A stretch of 64,000 bases of DNA from Rubrobacter calidifluminis (GCF_028617075.1 NZ_JAQKGV010000002.1:124001-188000); one strand, 5' to 3'. Shown: positions 48,521 to 57,781, numbered from the stretch's first letter. A program made the numbers and translations. Notes: generated by a model from the sequence alone, not told the origin.

Positions 48521-50044
48521 ATGCCGGGAGAATACGTACTGGCGGTCGATCAGGGGACCACTAGCTCCAGGGCGATAGTCTTCAACCACGACAGCGCCAC
48601 GGTCGGTGAGGCGCAGAGGGAATTCACCCAGCACTACCCGCGTCCCGGGTGGGTCGAGCACGACGCGAACGAGATCTGGGAGGTCACGCTCGGGGTCATA
48701 AGGGACGCGCTCGAAGATGCCGGGGTCTCGGCCGGCTCGCTCGCGGGGATAGGGATAACCAACCAGCGCGAGACGGTGGTGATGTGGGATCGCAGGACAG
48801 GGGAGCCGGTGCACCGGGCCATCGTCTGGCAGGACCGGAGGGGCGCGGGGATCTGCGACGATCTCGTCGCGCGCGGCTACGAGAAGCTGGTACGGGACAA
48901 AGCCGGGCTTACGGTCGACGCCTACTTCTCCGGTTCGAAGGTCAAGTGGCTTCTGGACAACGTCGAGGGTCTGAGGGAGAAGGCCAGGTCCGGGGAGATC
49001 TGCTTCGGCACGATAGACTCCTGGCTCGTCTACAGGCTCACCGGGGGGCGAGAGCACATAACCGACTACTCGAACGCCTCGCGCACGATGCTCTACAACA
49101 TCTACGACCTCAGGTGGGACGACGAGCTTTTGGAGATGCTCGACGTGCCGCGCGAGATCCTGCCCGAGGTCATGCCCTCCTCTTACGTCTACGGGAAGAC
49201 CGATCCGGACGTCATGTTCGGGGCCGAGGTTCCGATCGCCGGGATCGCCGGAGACCAGCAGGCGGCGCTCTTCGGGGAGGTCGCCTACGAGAGGGGGCTC
49301 ACCAAGAACACCTACGGTACGGGATCGTTCGCGCTGATGAACACCGGCACCGAGGGCATCCGCAGCGGTGGGGATCTGCTGACCACCATAGCCTGGAAGC
49401 TCGGGGACGAGCCGGTCGAGTACGCGCTGGAGGGTGCGATCTTCATCACCGGGGCTGCCGTGCAGTGGCTGCGGGACGGGCTCGGGATAATCCAGAACGC
49501 GGCCGAGACCGAAGATCTCGCCCGCAGCCTGGATTCCAACGACGACGTGTACTTCGTCCCGGCGCTCGTGGGGCTCGGGGCCCCGCACTGGGACTCCTAC
49601 GCCCGGGGGACCATCGTCGGGATCACCCGCGGTACCACCAGGGCGCACCTGGCGCGGGCCGCGCTCGAGAGCATGTGCTACCAGACACGCGACGTGGTCG
49701 AGGCCATGGAGAAAGATTCCGGGATAAAGCTCCCGAGCTTCAAGGCCGACGGTGGGGCCGCGGCGAACCGCTGGATGATGCAGTTCCAGGCGGACATTCT
49801 CGGCGTTCCGGTCGAGGTCCCAGAGACGCTCGAGACCACCGCGCTCGGGGCGGCTTACCTCGCCGGGCTCGCCACCGGCTTCTGGGAGAATAAGGAAGAG
49901 CTGGTGAACCGCTGGCGCCTCAGGCGGCGCTACGAGCCGCAGATGGGCGAGGAGGAGCGTGAGCGGCTCTACGCCCGGTGGAAGGAAGCTCTCGAGCGCT
50001 CCCGGCGGTGGGCCAAAGAAGCCGTCGAGTCGCCGCTGGCCTGA
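48521..50044 (+). CDS. glpK: Glycerol kinase
   Basis: 507 residues; ATP-dependent phosphorylation of glycerol. [20 protein letters not shown] is the first FGGY motif, with the ATP-binding [27 protein letters not shown] and [21 protein letters not shown]. Active-site residues in VIVWQDRR-type ([11 protein letters not shown]) and the FBP-binding region of E. coli cannot be judged. Ribosome site GGGAGGAGGAAG. First gene of the glycerol/DHA operon. Confidence 0.97.
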   Translation: MPGEYVLAVDQGTTSSRAIVFNHDSATVGEAQREFTQHYPRPGWVEHDANEIWEVTLGVIRDALEDAGVSAGSLAGIGITNQRETVVMWDRRTGEPVHRAIVWQDRRGAGICDDLVARGYEKLVRDKAGLTVDAYFSGSKVKWLLDNVEGLREKARSGEICFGTIDSWLVYRLTGGREHITDYSNASRTMLYNIYDLRWDDELLEMLDVPREILPEVMPSSYVYGKTDPDVMFGAEVPIAGIAGDQQAALFGEVAYERGLTKNTYGTGSFALMNTGTEGIRSGGDLLTTIAWKLGDEPVEYALEGAIFITGAAVQWLRDGLGIIQNAAETEDLARSLDSNDDVYFVPALVGLGAPHWDSYARGTIVGITRGTTRAHLARAALESMCYQTRDVVEAMEKDSGIKLPSFKADGGAAANRWMMQFQADILGVPVEVPETLETTALGAAYLAGLATGFWENKEELVNRWRLRRRYEPQMGEEERERLYARWKEALERSRRWAKEAVESPLA

Positions 50045-50055
50045 GGAGGCGGAAG

Positions 50056-51057
50056 ATGAAGAAGATCATCAACGCCCCCGAGCGCGTCGTAGAGGAGATG
50101 CTGCGGGGGATGGAGCTCGCCAACCCGGGTCTGATCCGGCTGATCCCCGAGCACAACGTCGTCGTCCGGGCCGACGCCCCCGTCGAAGGCAAGGTCGCGC
50201 TCGTCTCCGGCGGCGGTTCGGGGCACGAACCGACCCACGGCGGGTACGTCGGGCCCGGGATGCTCGACGCCGCCTGCGCCGGGGCCGTCTTCACCAGCCC
50301 CACCCCCGAGCAGATGCTCGAGGCCACCAAGGCCGTGAACGGCGGGGCCGGGGTGTTCTACGTCGTCAAGAACTACACCGGGGACGTCTTGAACTTCGAG
50401 ATGGCCGGGGAGCTCGCCGAGGCCGAGGGGATAGAGACCGACTACGTCGTCACCAACGACGACGTGGCCGTCGAGGACTCCACCTACACCAGCGGGCGGC
50501 GCGGGATCGCGGGTACGATCTTCGTGCACAAGATCTGCGGCGCCGCGGCCGACGACGGCAAGAAGCTCCCCGAGATAAAGGAACTCGCCGAGAGGGTCAA
50601 CGCCAACGTCCGCTCGATGGGGATGGCCCTAACCAGCTGCACGCCGCCGGAGGCCGGGGAGCCCATCTTCCAGATCGCGGACGACGAGATGGAGATCGGG
50701 ATCGGCATCCACGGCGAACCCGGAGCCGAGCGCAGGAAGATAGAACCCGCCGACAGGATAGTCGATCGGATGCTCGAGAAGATCCTCGGCGACTCGGTGG
50801 ACTACTCCGGTTCCGAAGTCGCCGTGATCGTCAACGGGCTCGGCGGCACGCCGTTGATGGAACTCTACGTCGCCTACCAGCACGTACACGACGTGCTGAA
50901 GAGGGAGGGTATCGAGGTCTGGAGGAGGCCTTACATCGGGGACTACATGACGTCTCTCGAGATGGCGGGCTTCTCGATAACGCTCCTGAAGCTGGATGAA
51001 GAGATGAAGCGCTACCTCGCCGCACCCTGCACGGTCGCGGCGGGCAGGCCGTTCTAG
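50056..51057 (+). CDS. dhaK: Dihydroxyacetone kinase, DHA-binding subunit
   Basis: 333 residues. Binds dihydroxyacetone covalently as a hemiaminal; the His is H219 in IGIGIHGEPG. GGGSGHEPTHGGYVGPGMLDAACAG and ALVSGGGSGHEP are the family loop. DhaK needs DhaL-ADP plus DhaM phosphoryl transfer from PEP (all three are in this operon, with glpF inserted between). ATG 50056 follows GGAGGCGGAAG. The open frame upstream belongs to glpK's alternate frame and is not used. Confidence 0.96.
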   Translation: MKKIINAPERVVEEMLRGMELANPGLIRLIPEHNVVVRADAPVEGKVALVSGGGSGHEPTHGGYVGPGMLDAACAGAVFTSPTPEQMLEATKAVNGGAGVFYVVKNYTGDVLNFEMAGELAEAEGIETDYVVTNDDVAVEDSTYTSGRRGIAGTIFVHKICGAAADDGKKLPEIKELAERVNANVRSMGMALTSCTPPEAGEPIFQIADDEMEIGIGIHGEPGAERRKIEPADRIVDRMLEKILGDSVDYSGSEVAVIVNGLGGTPLMELYVAYQHVHDVLKREGIEVWRRPYIGDYMTSLEMAGFSITLLKLDEEMKRYLAAPCTVAAGRPF

Positions 51058-51072
51058 AGGAAAGGAGTAGCT

Positions 51073-52053
51073 ATGGCACAGGCTGCAGCACCACCCAGGC
51101 GAGGCTGGCGTTCCACGGTGTGGGGCGAGCTCTCGGCCGAGTTTCTGGGCACTTTCGTTCTGATAGCCTTCGGAGACGGCGTGGTCGCGATGGCGGTCGC
51201 CGCGCTCAACCAGTCGGGCCGGGCGGAGAACGGGCACACCATCTTCCTGGCCTCCGGCGACTGGTTGCTCATAACCTGGGGCTGGGCGATGGCGGTCGCC
51301 TTCGGCGTCTACGTCGCTGGAGGGATAAGCGGGGCCCACCTGAACCCGGCGGTGACGCTCGCGCTGGCGGCGAAGAGAGACTTCCCGTGGCGCAAGGTTA
51401 TACCGTACATGGTGGCTCAGGTGGTAGGGGCGTTCGTGGGCGCCGCCCTGGTGTATCTCGTCTACCACAACGCGATAGCTAGCTTCGAGCAGGCGAACCA
51501 CATAACCAGGGGCGATCCGGCTTCCAACACGACCTTCTCGATCTTCGCGACCTTCCCCGCCCCGTACTTCCACGGCAGCATGGTGGGACCGCTCATCGAC
51601 CAGATCGTGGGCACGATGTTCCTCGTCATGTTCGTCTTCGCGCTCACCGACGACCGCAACCAGCCCCCGCTGTCCAACATGGCCCCGTTCCTCGTCGGCA
51701 TGGCGGTAGCGGCGATAGGTATGTCCTACGGGGCGAACGCGGGTTATGCGATAAACCCGGCCCGTGACTTCGGACCCAGGCTGCTGGCTTGGTTCGCCGG
51801 CTGGGGGCAGGTGGCGATGCCGGGTACGGTAAAGGGGTCGTTCAGCAACTACTTCTGGGTTCCGATAGTCGGACCGCTGGTTGGAGGGGTGATCGGCGCC
51901 TACGTCTACGACTTCTTCATCCGGAACGTGCTCCTCTCCAGAGGACAGCCGCCGACGCCGGCCGTGGAGGCCCAGGGGGAGACCAACGTTGATCAGCGCG
52001 GAGCGGACACCGGACGCGAGGCCGAGCCCCGGGGGAGGACTGTAAAGGAGTAG
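51073..52053 (+). CDS. glpF: Glycerol uptake facilitator, aquaglyceroporin
   Basis: 326 residues with six predicted membrane spans and two half-helices bearing the NPA motifs: GAHLNPAVTLAL and GYAINPARDFGPR. The arginine after the second NPA is the selectivity filter. Extracellular loops are longer than in E. coli GlpF (281 residues) and a hydrophilic C-terminal tail of about 40 residues is present. Imports glycerol for GlpK. Follows dhaK by 15 bases. Confidence 0.94.
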   Translation: MAQAAAPPRRGWRSTVWGELSAEFLGTFVLIAFGDGVVAMAVAALNQSGRAENGHTIFLASGDWLLITWGWAMAVAFGVYVAGGISGAHLNPAVTLALAAKRDFPWRKVIPYMVAQVVGAFVGAALVYLVYHNAIASFEQANHITRGDPASNTTFSIFATFPAPYFHGSMVGPLIDQIVGTMFLVMFVFALTDDRNQPPLSNMAPFLVGMAVAAIGMSYGANAGYAINPARDFGPRLLAWFAGWGQVAMPGTVKGSFSNYFWVPIVGPLVGGVIGAYVYDFFIRNVLLSRGQPPTPAVEAQGETNVDQRGADTGREAEPRGRTVKE

Positions 52054-52078
52054 GATGTTCTACCGGTGCGGGGCTGGA

Positions 52079-52118
52079 GGCGGAGGTCCGGCGCGAGGCG
52101 GCCGGACCTCCGCCTTCC
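52079..52118 (+). terminator. Hairpin between glpF and dhaL
   Basis: GGCGGAGGTCCGG (52079-52091) pairs with CCGGACCTCCGCC (52102-52114), 13 bp with a ten-base loop, followed by TTCCCC. It falls inside the operon, so it may partially end transcription or stabilise mRNA ends and lower dhaL-dhaM expression. Confidence 0.6.
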
Positions 52119-52153
52119 CCGGGATGTGATGGTTCCCTGAGAAAGGAGTTTTC

Positions 52154-52783
52154 TTGAGTTCCGCTGAGTCTACGATCGCGGTCGTGAGGGCGATGGCCGC
52201 CGCGGTGGAGGAGCACCGGCAGGAGCTGACCCGGCTCGACTCGAAGATCGGCGACGGCGACCACGGGACGAACATGCACCGGGGCTTTCAGGCCGCGCTG
52301 GAGCGTCTGGAGACAGACGCTCCGTCCACACCCTCCGACGTGCTCAAGGCCGTCTCGATGGCGCTGATCAGTAAGGTGGGCGGGGCCGCCGGCCCGCTCT
52401 ACGGCACGGCTTTTCTCAGGGCTTCCTCCGCGCTCTCAGGCAAGGAAGAGCCGGATGCTTCGGACGCGGTGGAGGCGATGGAGGCGGCCCTCGCTGGCAT
52501 CAAGCAGAGGGGCAAGGCCGAGGTGGGTGACAAGACTATGGTCGACGCGCTCGAGCCCGCGGTCGAGGCGGCTAGGAAGGAGGCCGGGTCCTCGGGGGAC
52601 GTGGGCCGGGTGCTCCGGGCGGCGGCCGAGGCGGCAGCCCAGGGGGCGGAGTCGACTGTTCCGCTCGCCGCCCGGCGCGGGAGGGCGAGCTACCTCGGTC
52701 AGCGGGCCGCAGGGCACAAGGACCCCGGGGCGGCCTCCATGCACCTGCTGCTGGACGCCGCGGCCCTGGCTTTGGAGGCGTGA
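52154..52783 (+). CDS. dhaL: Dihydroxyacetone kinase, ADP-binding subunit
   Basis: 209 residues. Aspartates of the magnesium-ADP site are in RLDSKIGDGDHGTNM; GGAAGPLYGTAFLRAS and GDKTMVDALEPAVEAA are signature blocks. TTG start ten bases after AAAGGAG. Bound ADP is phosphorylated by DhaM and passes phosphate to DHA on DhaK. Confidence 0.95.
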   Translation: MSSAESTIAVVRAMAAAVEEHRQELTRLDSKIGDGDHGTNMHRGFQAALERLETDAPSTPSDVLKAVSMALISKVGGAAGPLYGTAFLRASSALSGKEEPDASDAVEAMEAALAGIKQRGKAEVGDKTMVDALEPAVEAARKEAGSSGDVGRVLRAAAEAAAQGAESTVPLAARRGRASYLGQRAAGHKDPGAASMHLLLDAAALALEA

Positions 52784-53175
52784 TGGCAACGGGCCTGGTG
52801 CTCGTCTCCCACAGCCCCGAGATAGCTTCGGGCACGGCGGAGCTGGTGCGGCAGATGGCCGGAGATGTCGAGGTCCGGGCCGTCGGGGGGGATCCGGACG
52901 GCGCCCTCGGAACCGACCCGGACAGGATAGGGAACGCCATAGAGGAGATCGGGACGGACGAAATCCTCATCTTTATGGATATCGGGAGCGCGGTCCTCTC
53001 GGCCGAGGCGGTGATTGAGATGCTCGACGAGGGACTCAGGGAGCGGGTCCATCTGGTCGACGCCCCATTCGTCGAGGGGGCGTTCGCAGCCGGGGTGGTC
53101 GCCTCCGCAGGCGCCGACGCCCGGGAGTGCATGGAGGCGGCCCGGCAGGCCAGGACGGAGCCGAAGCTGCATTAG
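52783..53175 (+). CDS. dhaM: PTS-dependent dihydroxyacetone phosphotransferase subunit
   Basis: 130 residues, only the EIIA-mannose-like domain. The phosphorylated histidine is H10 in LVLVSHSPEIASGTAELV; GNAIEEIGTDEILIFMDIGSAVLSAE is typical. E. coli DhaM also carries HPr and partial EI domains; here they are absent, so separate EI and HPr must supply phosphate. ATG overlaps the dhaL stop. Confidence 0.93.
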   Translation: MATGLVLVSHSPEIASGTAELVRQMAGDVEVRAVGGDPDGALGTDPDRIGNAIEEIGTDEILIFMDIGSAVLSAEAVIEMLDEGLRERVHLVDAPFVEGAFAAGVVASAGADARECMEAARQARTEPKLH

Positions 53176-53252
53176 GGGATGTGCTTGCTCTTCCTGACCT
53201 CCGCCGGTGAGCCGGGTACAAAATGAATGTGCAGCCAGAGGAAGGAGCGGGT

Positions 53253-54917
53253 ATGACGCGCAAGGTACCGGGTGACATAGAGCAGTACCCCTTTGATCTC
53301 ATCGTCGTCGGGGCCGGGATAAACGGGGCCGGGATCGCCCGCGACGCGGCGATGCGAGGTCTACGCGTGCTGCTCCTGGACAAGGGGGACATCTCCAACG
53401 GGACCACCCAGTGGGCGACCAGGCTCATCCACGGGGGGCTCAGGTACCTGGAGTACTACGAGGTGGCTCTGGTGCGCGAGTCGCTGCACGACAGGGAGAT
53501 CCTGCTGCGCATAGCCCCGCACCTGGTCAGGCCGCTCGGGTTCATGGTCCCGATCTACGAGCGCTCCAGGCGCGGGCCGCGCATGATCCGGCTGGGGATG
53601 ATCGCCTACGACATCCTCTCCTACGAGAAGAGCATGCCGCGCCACAGGATGTTTGACCGGGAGGGGGCGCTTGAGCGCGAGCCGGGCCTCAACCCCGATG
53701 GTCTGCTCGGTGCCGCCTTCTACTACGACGCGCAGGCCGAGTACGCCGAGCGGCTGGCGGTCGAGAACGCCATCAGCGCGCGAGAGCACGGGGCGATGGT
53801 CATCACCTACGCGAAGGTCGAGCGGCTCTTGCGCGAGGGAAAGAACGTGGTCGGGGTGGAGTTCTCCGACCTGCTCGACGGCGGCAGGCGCCGCGTCGCC
53901 CGCGCCCCGGTCACGGTCAACGTCTCGGGGCCGTGGGTGGACGAGGTGCTGGGCAACCTCTCCCCGAAGCGCATGATCGGCGGCACCAAGGGCAGTCACC
54001 TGGTCGTCGACCCGTTCCCCGGGGCGCCCAGGAACGAGGCGCTCTACGTCGAAGCCCGCAGGGACGGGCGTCCCTACTTCATCGTGCCCTGGAACGGGCG
54101 CTACCTCATCGGCACGACCGACATCCCCTACGAGGGGGACCTCGACTACGTCTCGGCCGAGGAGTGGGAGATAGAGTACCTGCTCGAAGAGACCAACCAC
54201 GTCATCCCGCAGGCGGGTCTCACCCGCCAGGACGTACTCTACACCTACGCCGGCGTCCGGCCGCTGCCCTACGAGCCCGACGCCGACGCCGGCAGCATCA
54301 CGAGGAGTCACATCGTCTACGATCACGCCCGGCACGAACCGCGTCTGGAGGGCCTCATCTCGATCATAGGGGGCAAGCTCACCACCTACCGTAACCTCGG
54401 GCGTCAGACGACGGACATGGTCTACAGGAAGCTCGGGCAGAAGCCGCCGAAGAGCGCGACCTCCATCGTCCCCCTGCCCGGCGGCAGGACCGGCGACTTC
54501 GAGTCGTTCTCGGAGCGCTTCAAGGCCGAGAGCGGGCTCCTGCCCCAGATCTCCGAGCGGCTGCTCAAGCTCTACGGGGCCCGGGCGTGGGACGTGCTCG
54601 AGATGGCCGGGGAAGACCCTTCGCTCAGGGAGCCGCTCGTCACGCCCGCCACCGTGCAGAACGGGCTCATCGGGGCCGAGGTACTCTACTCCTTCGAGCG
54701 GGAGATGGCCGAGAAGCTCTCCGACGTGCTCCTCAGGAGGAGCATGGCCGCGCTCGACCGGGAGGCCGGGCTCGACGTCGACGAGGCGGCGGCGAAGGTG
54801 GCGGCGAGGCACTTCGGGTGGGACGAGGAGCGTACGGAAGGCGAGGTGGAGGAGTACCGCGATTACATCCGGCGCTACCACCCGAAGGCCCTGCAGGAAA
54901 CCTCGGGACGCAGATAA
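53253..54917 (+). CDS. glpD: Glycerol-3-phosphate dehydrogenase (FAD-dependent)
   Basis: 554 residues; oxidises glycerol-3-phosphate to dihydroxyacetone phosphate, passing electrons to the quinone pool; membrane-associated. FAD-binding LIVVGAGINGAGIARDAAMRGLRVLLLDKGD, then LIHGGLRYLE, GTKGSHLVV, and C-terminal GGKLTTYRNLGRQTTDMV are conserved. ATG 53253 lies six bases after GGAAGGAG; ATG 53223 would add ten codons without a good site. Ends the glp/dha operon. Confidence 0.96.
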   Translation: MTRKVPGDIEQYPFDLIVVGAGINGAGIARDAAMRGLRVLLLDKGDISNGTTQWATRLIHGGLRYLEYYEVALVRESLHDREILLRIAPHLVRPLGFMVPIYERSRRGPRMIRLGMIAYDILSYEKSMPRHRMFDREGALEREPGLNPDGLLGAAFYYDAQAEYAERLAVENAISAREHGAMVITYAKVERLLREGKNVVGVEFSDLLDGGRRRVARAPVTVNVSGPWVDEVLGNLSPKRMIGGTKGSHLVVDPFPGAPRNEALYVEARRDGRPYFIVPWNGRYLIGTTDIPYEGDLDYVSAEEWEIEYLLEETNHVIPQAGLTRQDVLYTYAGVRPLPYEPDADAGSITRSHIVYDHARHEPRLEGLISIIGGKLTTYRNLGRQTTDMVYRKLGQKPPKSATSIVPLPGGRTGDFESFSERFKAESGLLPQISERLLKLYGARAWDVLEMAGEDPSLREPLVTPATVQNGLIGAEVLYSFEREMAEKLSDVLLRRSMAALDREAGLDVDEAAAKVAARHFGWDEERTEGEVEEYRDYIRRYHPKALQETSGRR

Positions 54918-55005
54918 GCACCCCGATCTCCAAGTTTACGCCCGGCCGTTTCCGGGAAGTTAGGTAGCGGTGTTTCAACAGTAAATCGCAGGAGGTCGGG
55001 AAGCC

Positions 55006-55515
55006 ATGGAGACCGGACGCGGAACCCAGGGCATATTCTCTGAGGAGATGCGCCAGAAGAGAGAAGAGATAATCGAGCTCCTCAAGAAGGCATACTTCAT
55101 GGAGCTTGAGACGGTGATGAACTACGTCACCAACTCCGTCAACCCTGACGGGGTGAGGGCCCAGGAGATCAAGGAATCCCTCGAGGAGGACATCCAGGAG
55201 GAGCTCGGTCACGCCCAGCAGTTCGCCGCCAGGATCAAGGAACTCTACGGGGTGGTTCCGGGCTCGATGGATTTCAAACCCGAGCAGAGCTACCTGCAGC
55301 CCCCCGAAGAGCAGACCGACGTCGTGAGCATCATAAAGGGCGTCATCGAGGCCGAGACGGGCGCGATAGAGCACTACACACGCATCGTCGAGGAGACCGA
55401 GGGTGTCGACCACGTCACCCAGGACATGGTGATAGACATCCTGCACGACGAGCAGGAGCACCGCCGGCTCTTCGAGGGGTTCCTGCGCGAGTACCAGGCA
55501 GAGGGGCTCGCCTAG
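55006..55515 (+). CDS. Ferritin-like diiron protein (DUF/bacterioferritin-like)
   Basis: 169 residues of mostly helix. Iron ligand pairs appear as E in YFMELETVMNY, ExxH in EEDIQEELGHAQQFAARI, E in IKGVIEAETGAIEHYTRI, and ExxH in ILHDEQEHRRLFEGFL. Such proteins bind two irons and handle iron storage or peroxide. AGGAGG eight bases upstream. Not recognised as canonical Dps or bacterioferritin; specific role unknown. Confidence 0.85.
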   Translation: METGRGTQGIFSEEMRQKREEIIELLKKAYFMELETVMNYVTNSVNPDGVRAQEIKESLEEDIQEELGHAQQFAARIKELYGVVPGSMDFKPEQSYLQPPEEQTDVVSIIKGVIEAETGAIEHYTRIVEETEGVDHVTQDMVIDILHDEQEHRRLFEGFLREYQAEGLA

Positions 55516-55538
55516 AAGGGGCGGGAAAAAAGAAGCTG

Positions 55539-55572
55539 GGAGCGCCGGCAGGATACCGGCGCTCCTTTTGTT
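55539..55572. terminator. Bidirectional terminator between the ferritin-like gene and the phosphatase gene
   Basis: GGAGCGCCGG (55539-55548) and CCGGCGCTCC (55556-55565) form a ten-bp stem with loop CAGGATA; TTTTGTT follows on the plus strand and TTCTTTTTTCC on the minus strand. It serves both convergent genes. Confidence 0.88.
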
Positions 55573-55573
55573 G

Positions 55574-56176
55574 CTAGTGCCGTTCTCCCTCCATCCTCTG
55601 CGCGAAGGCGTGGACGAACTCCACCTGCGAGGGGGTCTGCAGAGCACCGGGCCTCGCCAGCCTTACGGCTTCTATGGCCTCCTCCGGGGTGTGGCGTCCC
55701 AGCGCGGCGAGGACACACGCTGCGACCGTCCCGCTCCTCCCGAGCCCGGCGCGGCAGTGTAAGACCGTGTTGTTGCCTTCGCCGAGGTTTCGGATGATCT
55801 TCTGCACCAGATCTCCGAAACGTTCCGCCTCTGCTTCGCGTGGCACGTCCACGTCCCGGATCGGGAAGCGCTCTATCTTCACCCCTTGGAGCAGGGAGCT
55901 TCTCGACAGCTCGGGGACCCCGAAGGCGTGGTACTCGTGATCCTGCATGAGCGAGACGAGCAGTCGCGTGTCGTAGACCTCCTTCAGCCTGAGGAGATCC
56001 GCCCGCAGGTTGCGGTCCCAGCTCCGGCCGTCGAGCTCGGGATCCTTGAGCCCGGGGCACATGCACAGTCCGAGGTGGCCGGGAAGGGGAAGATCTTCCC
56101 GGCGGAGGAAGTCCACGTGCAGTGGATGCGAACTGGAGGTGTAGGGTTTCCCGCTCTCGTTCTGCTTCCTCTCCAT
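55574..56176 (-). CDS. Dual-specificity/tyrosine phosphatase family protein
   Basis: 200 residues. The CX5R active site is HCRAGLGRSGTVAACVL, preceded by the aspartate in PIRDVDVPREAE. Similar to CDKN3-type and other cysteine-dependent protein phosphatases. Contains no signal peptide, so probably cytosolic, with unknown substrate. Start ATG with the family alignment beginning near residue 20 (HVDFLRREDLPLPGHLGLCMCPG). Confidence 0.85.
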   Translation of the reverse strand: MERKQNESGKPYTSSSHPLHVDFLRREDLPLPGHLGLCMCPGLKDPELDGRSWDRNLRADLLRLKEVYDTRLLVSLMQDHEYHAFGVPELSRSSLLQGVKIERFPIRDVDVPREAEAERFGDLVQKIIRNLGEGNNTVLHCRAGLGRSGTVAACVLAALGRHTPEEAIEAVRLARPGALQTPSQVEFVHAFAQRMEGERH

Positions 56177-56181
56177 CGGGG

Positions 56182-56684
56182 TTATGCTACACCGAGAGCC
56201 GTGGATGGTCCGGGTGCCCCCGACTGGTAGCTCTCTCCACCGTAGCCGCCTGAACTCTCACCCTTGTTCTCTACCGGGTGTCCGTTCGGAGAGAATGCGT
56301 ACCACTCTCCGCCGAAGCTCTCATCCCTTCTCCCCTGACGTCTCCGGTCTTGCCGTCCGGTGCGTAATAGGGGGTGCCCGTCGCAGGTGGCTTGCAACAG
56401 GCCACCTTTCCTTGGGCTCGTGACGAGCCTGTTCCGTGGCTCGTGAGGGGCGGGCAGGTTTCGGCGCAGGCGCCCGAGCAGGCAGATCCGCCGTTCCTGT
56501 CCGCGGTGAACAGATAGAGCGTATGCCCGTTCGGGCCAGCAAGGATCCTGCCCGGCTTCGGGTTCGTGCCGACTCGGACGATGGCATTCCGCTGACCGCC
56601 GCCGTTGCCTGATGAGGATGGGGTGCTGCCACCGGATGAGGCCTGGGAGGCGGAGCCTCCGCAGCCGGTAAGCAGCAGGGTCAC
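56182..56684 (-). pseudogene. Decayed lipoprotein gene (COG4315-like secreted repeat)
   Basis: LLLTGCGGSAS is a lipobox but the rest of the signal peptide is missing: an in-frame TGA lies two codons upstream of the first possible GTG. IVRVGTNPKPGRILAGPNGHTLYLFTADRNGGSACSGACAETCPPLTS is the first repeat of the family. The second repeat is split over frames: DGHPL in one, YYAPDGKTGDVRGEGM in another, then FGGEWYAFSPNGHPVENKGE in the first again. At least two frameshifts are therefore needed. Likely an inactive remnant, unless caused by sequencing errors. Confidence 0.82.
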
Positions 56685-56895
56685 CGGGGATCAGTGCCGC
56701 GACAAACCACGTCCTTACAGGTTTCTTTCTGGATATCGCAGATCAGCCTTTCTCCTGGCTCGGTGTGGTTCATGGCGCGCGGTTATACGGTGGGGTGTCG
56801 GATCGGTTCAGCTGGGAGGGCGGGAGGATTGAATCGCTGCTTCCCCGGGGATAACTGCCAACGTGGAGGGCAGGAACATCTCGGAAAGGAGCGAC

Positions 56896-57273
56896 GTGCC
56901 GGACGAGAGAGGTGAGCGGAGTCCCAGGCAGGAGACCTTCGGGCCCGGGAGGGGACCGCAGGCTCTCGCCCAGCTTCAGGCGACCGGAGCCGAGGTTCTG
57001 GGCCCCGACGGTATCAAGATCGGCAGGCTCAAGAAGGTCTACGGGAGCAACTTTTCCGTGGACCGGGGGCTGCTCAGGCGCGAGATATACGTGCCGGTGA
57101 GACACGTAAAGGAGATAGACGCCCAGGAGAACATAGTGCTCGACGTCACGGCCGAACAGGCCGGTGAGATGGGTTGGGAGAAAGGTGGGGGACGTCCGAA
57201 CCCTCCGACCAGCTCTTCGGAAAGTGACAGGGTCGAGAAAGGGACCTGGGAGATCAGACGCGAACAGAGCTGA
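56896..57273 (+). CDS. DUF2171/PRC-barrel-like protein
   Basis: About 125 residues. TGAEVLGPDGIKIGRLKKVYGSNFSVDRGLLRREIYVPVRHVKEIDAQENIVLDVTAEQAGEMGWE resembles DUF2171, a PRC-barrel-type domain. The ends are hydrophilic and low complexity. Start GTG 56896, four bases after GGAAAGGAG; GTG 56863 is alternative. Function unknown. Confidence 0.78.
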   Translation: MPDERGERSPRQETFGPGRGPQALAQLQATGAEVLGPDGIKIGRLKKVYGSNFSVDRGLLRREIYVPVRHVKEIDAQENIVLDVTAEQAGEMGWEKGGGRPNPPTSSSESDRVEKGTWEIRREQS

Positions 57274-57323
57274 AAGCCTGCCCCTGGAAGAGGGATTAAT
57301 TTTCCCGACTTTTCCCCCATCGG

Positions 57324-57352
57324 GTGACCCCGGGCGCGCTCTGGGGTATACT
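57324..57352 (+). promoter_or_regulatory. Promoter of the cold shock gene
   Basis: GTGACC (57324-57329) and TATACT (57347-57352) with a 17-base spacer. It leaves a leader of about 108 bases before the csp ATG; such long leaders in cold shock genes fold as thermoresponsive structures in other bacteria (inference). Confidence 0.7.
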
Positions 57353-57466
57353 CCCAATGGTAAGTTGCAGGATACGAGGTCGCGCTGACCCGAGCGTCAC
57401 CCCGATCGAGGAGACATTCCCGGTCGCCGCGGTCTCGTAAGAAGAGAAAGGTGGGCTTAAGGTAGT

Positions 57467-57670
57467 ATGGCCCAGGGTACCGTAAAGTGGTTCAGCGCCG
57501 AGAAAGGCTACGGCTTCATCAAGCCCGACGACGGTGGTGAGGATGTCTTCGTGCATCACACCGGCATCGCGGGCTCCGGATTCAAGAGCCTGGAAGAAGG
57601 CGAGCAGGTAAGCTTCGAGACCGAGCAGGGACGCAAGGGCCTGCAGGCGAAGAACGTAACCCGGATCTGA
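57467..57670 (+). CDS. Cold shock protein, CspA family
   Basis: 67-residue OB-fold RNA chaperone. [18 protein letters not shown] is the RNP1-containing start, DVFVHHTG is the RNP2-like motif. Two strong flanking elements: a sigma70 promoter upstream and a terminator after. Complete and standard length. Monocistronic. Confidence 0.97.
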   Translation: MAQGTVKWFSAEKGYGFIKPDDGGEDVFVHHTGIAGSGFKSLEEGEQVSFETEQGRKGLQAKNVTRI

Positions 57671-57711
57671 AGCACTAAAAGCAGCGGAGGCTCGTACTCC
57701 GCGCACGCCGA

Positions 57712-57750
57712 AGAGAGGGACCCCAGACGGGGTCCCTCTCTTTCGTTTCT
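57712..57750 (+). terminator. Terminator after the cold shock gene
   Basis: AGAGAGGGACCCC (57712-57724) pairs with GGGGTCCCTCTCT (57729-57741), 13 bp with the tetraloop AGAC, followed by TTCGTTTCT. Strong intrinsic terminator. Confidence 0.92.
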
Positions 57751-57768
57751 GAGAGGGTGAAAGGGACG

Positions 57769-57774
57769 TAGAAT
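57769..57774 (+). promoter_or_regulatory. -10-like TAGAAT box just before the EamA gene
   Basis: TAGAAT ends seven bases before the GTG start, which is the spacing for transcription beginning at the start codon. No Shine-Dalgarno sequence lies in the gap. Leaderless translation is an inference; no good -35 element was seen. Confidence 0.45.
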
Positions 57775-57781
57775 CCGTCCC

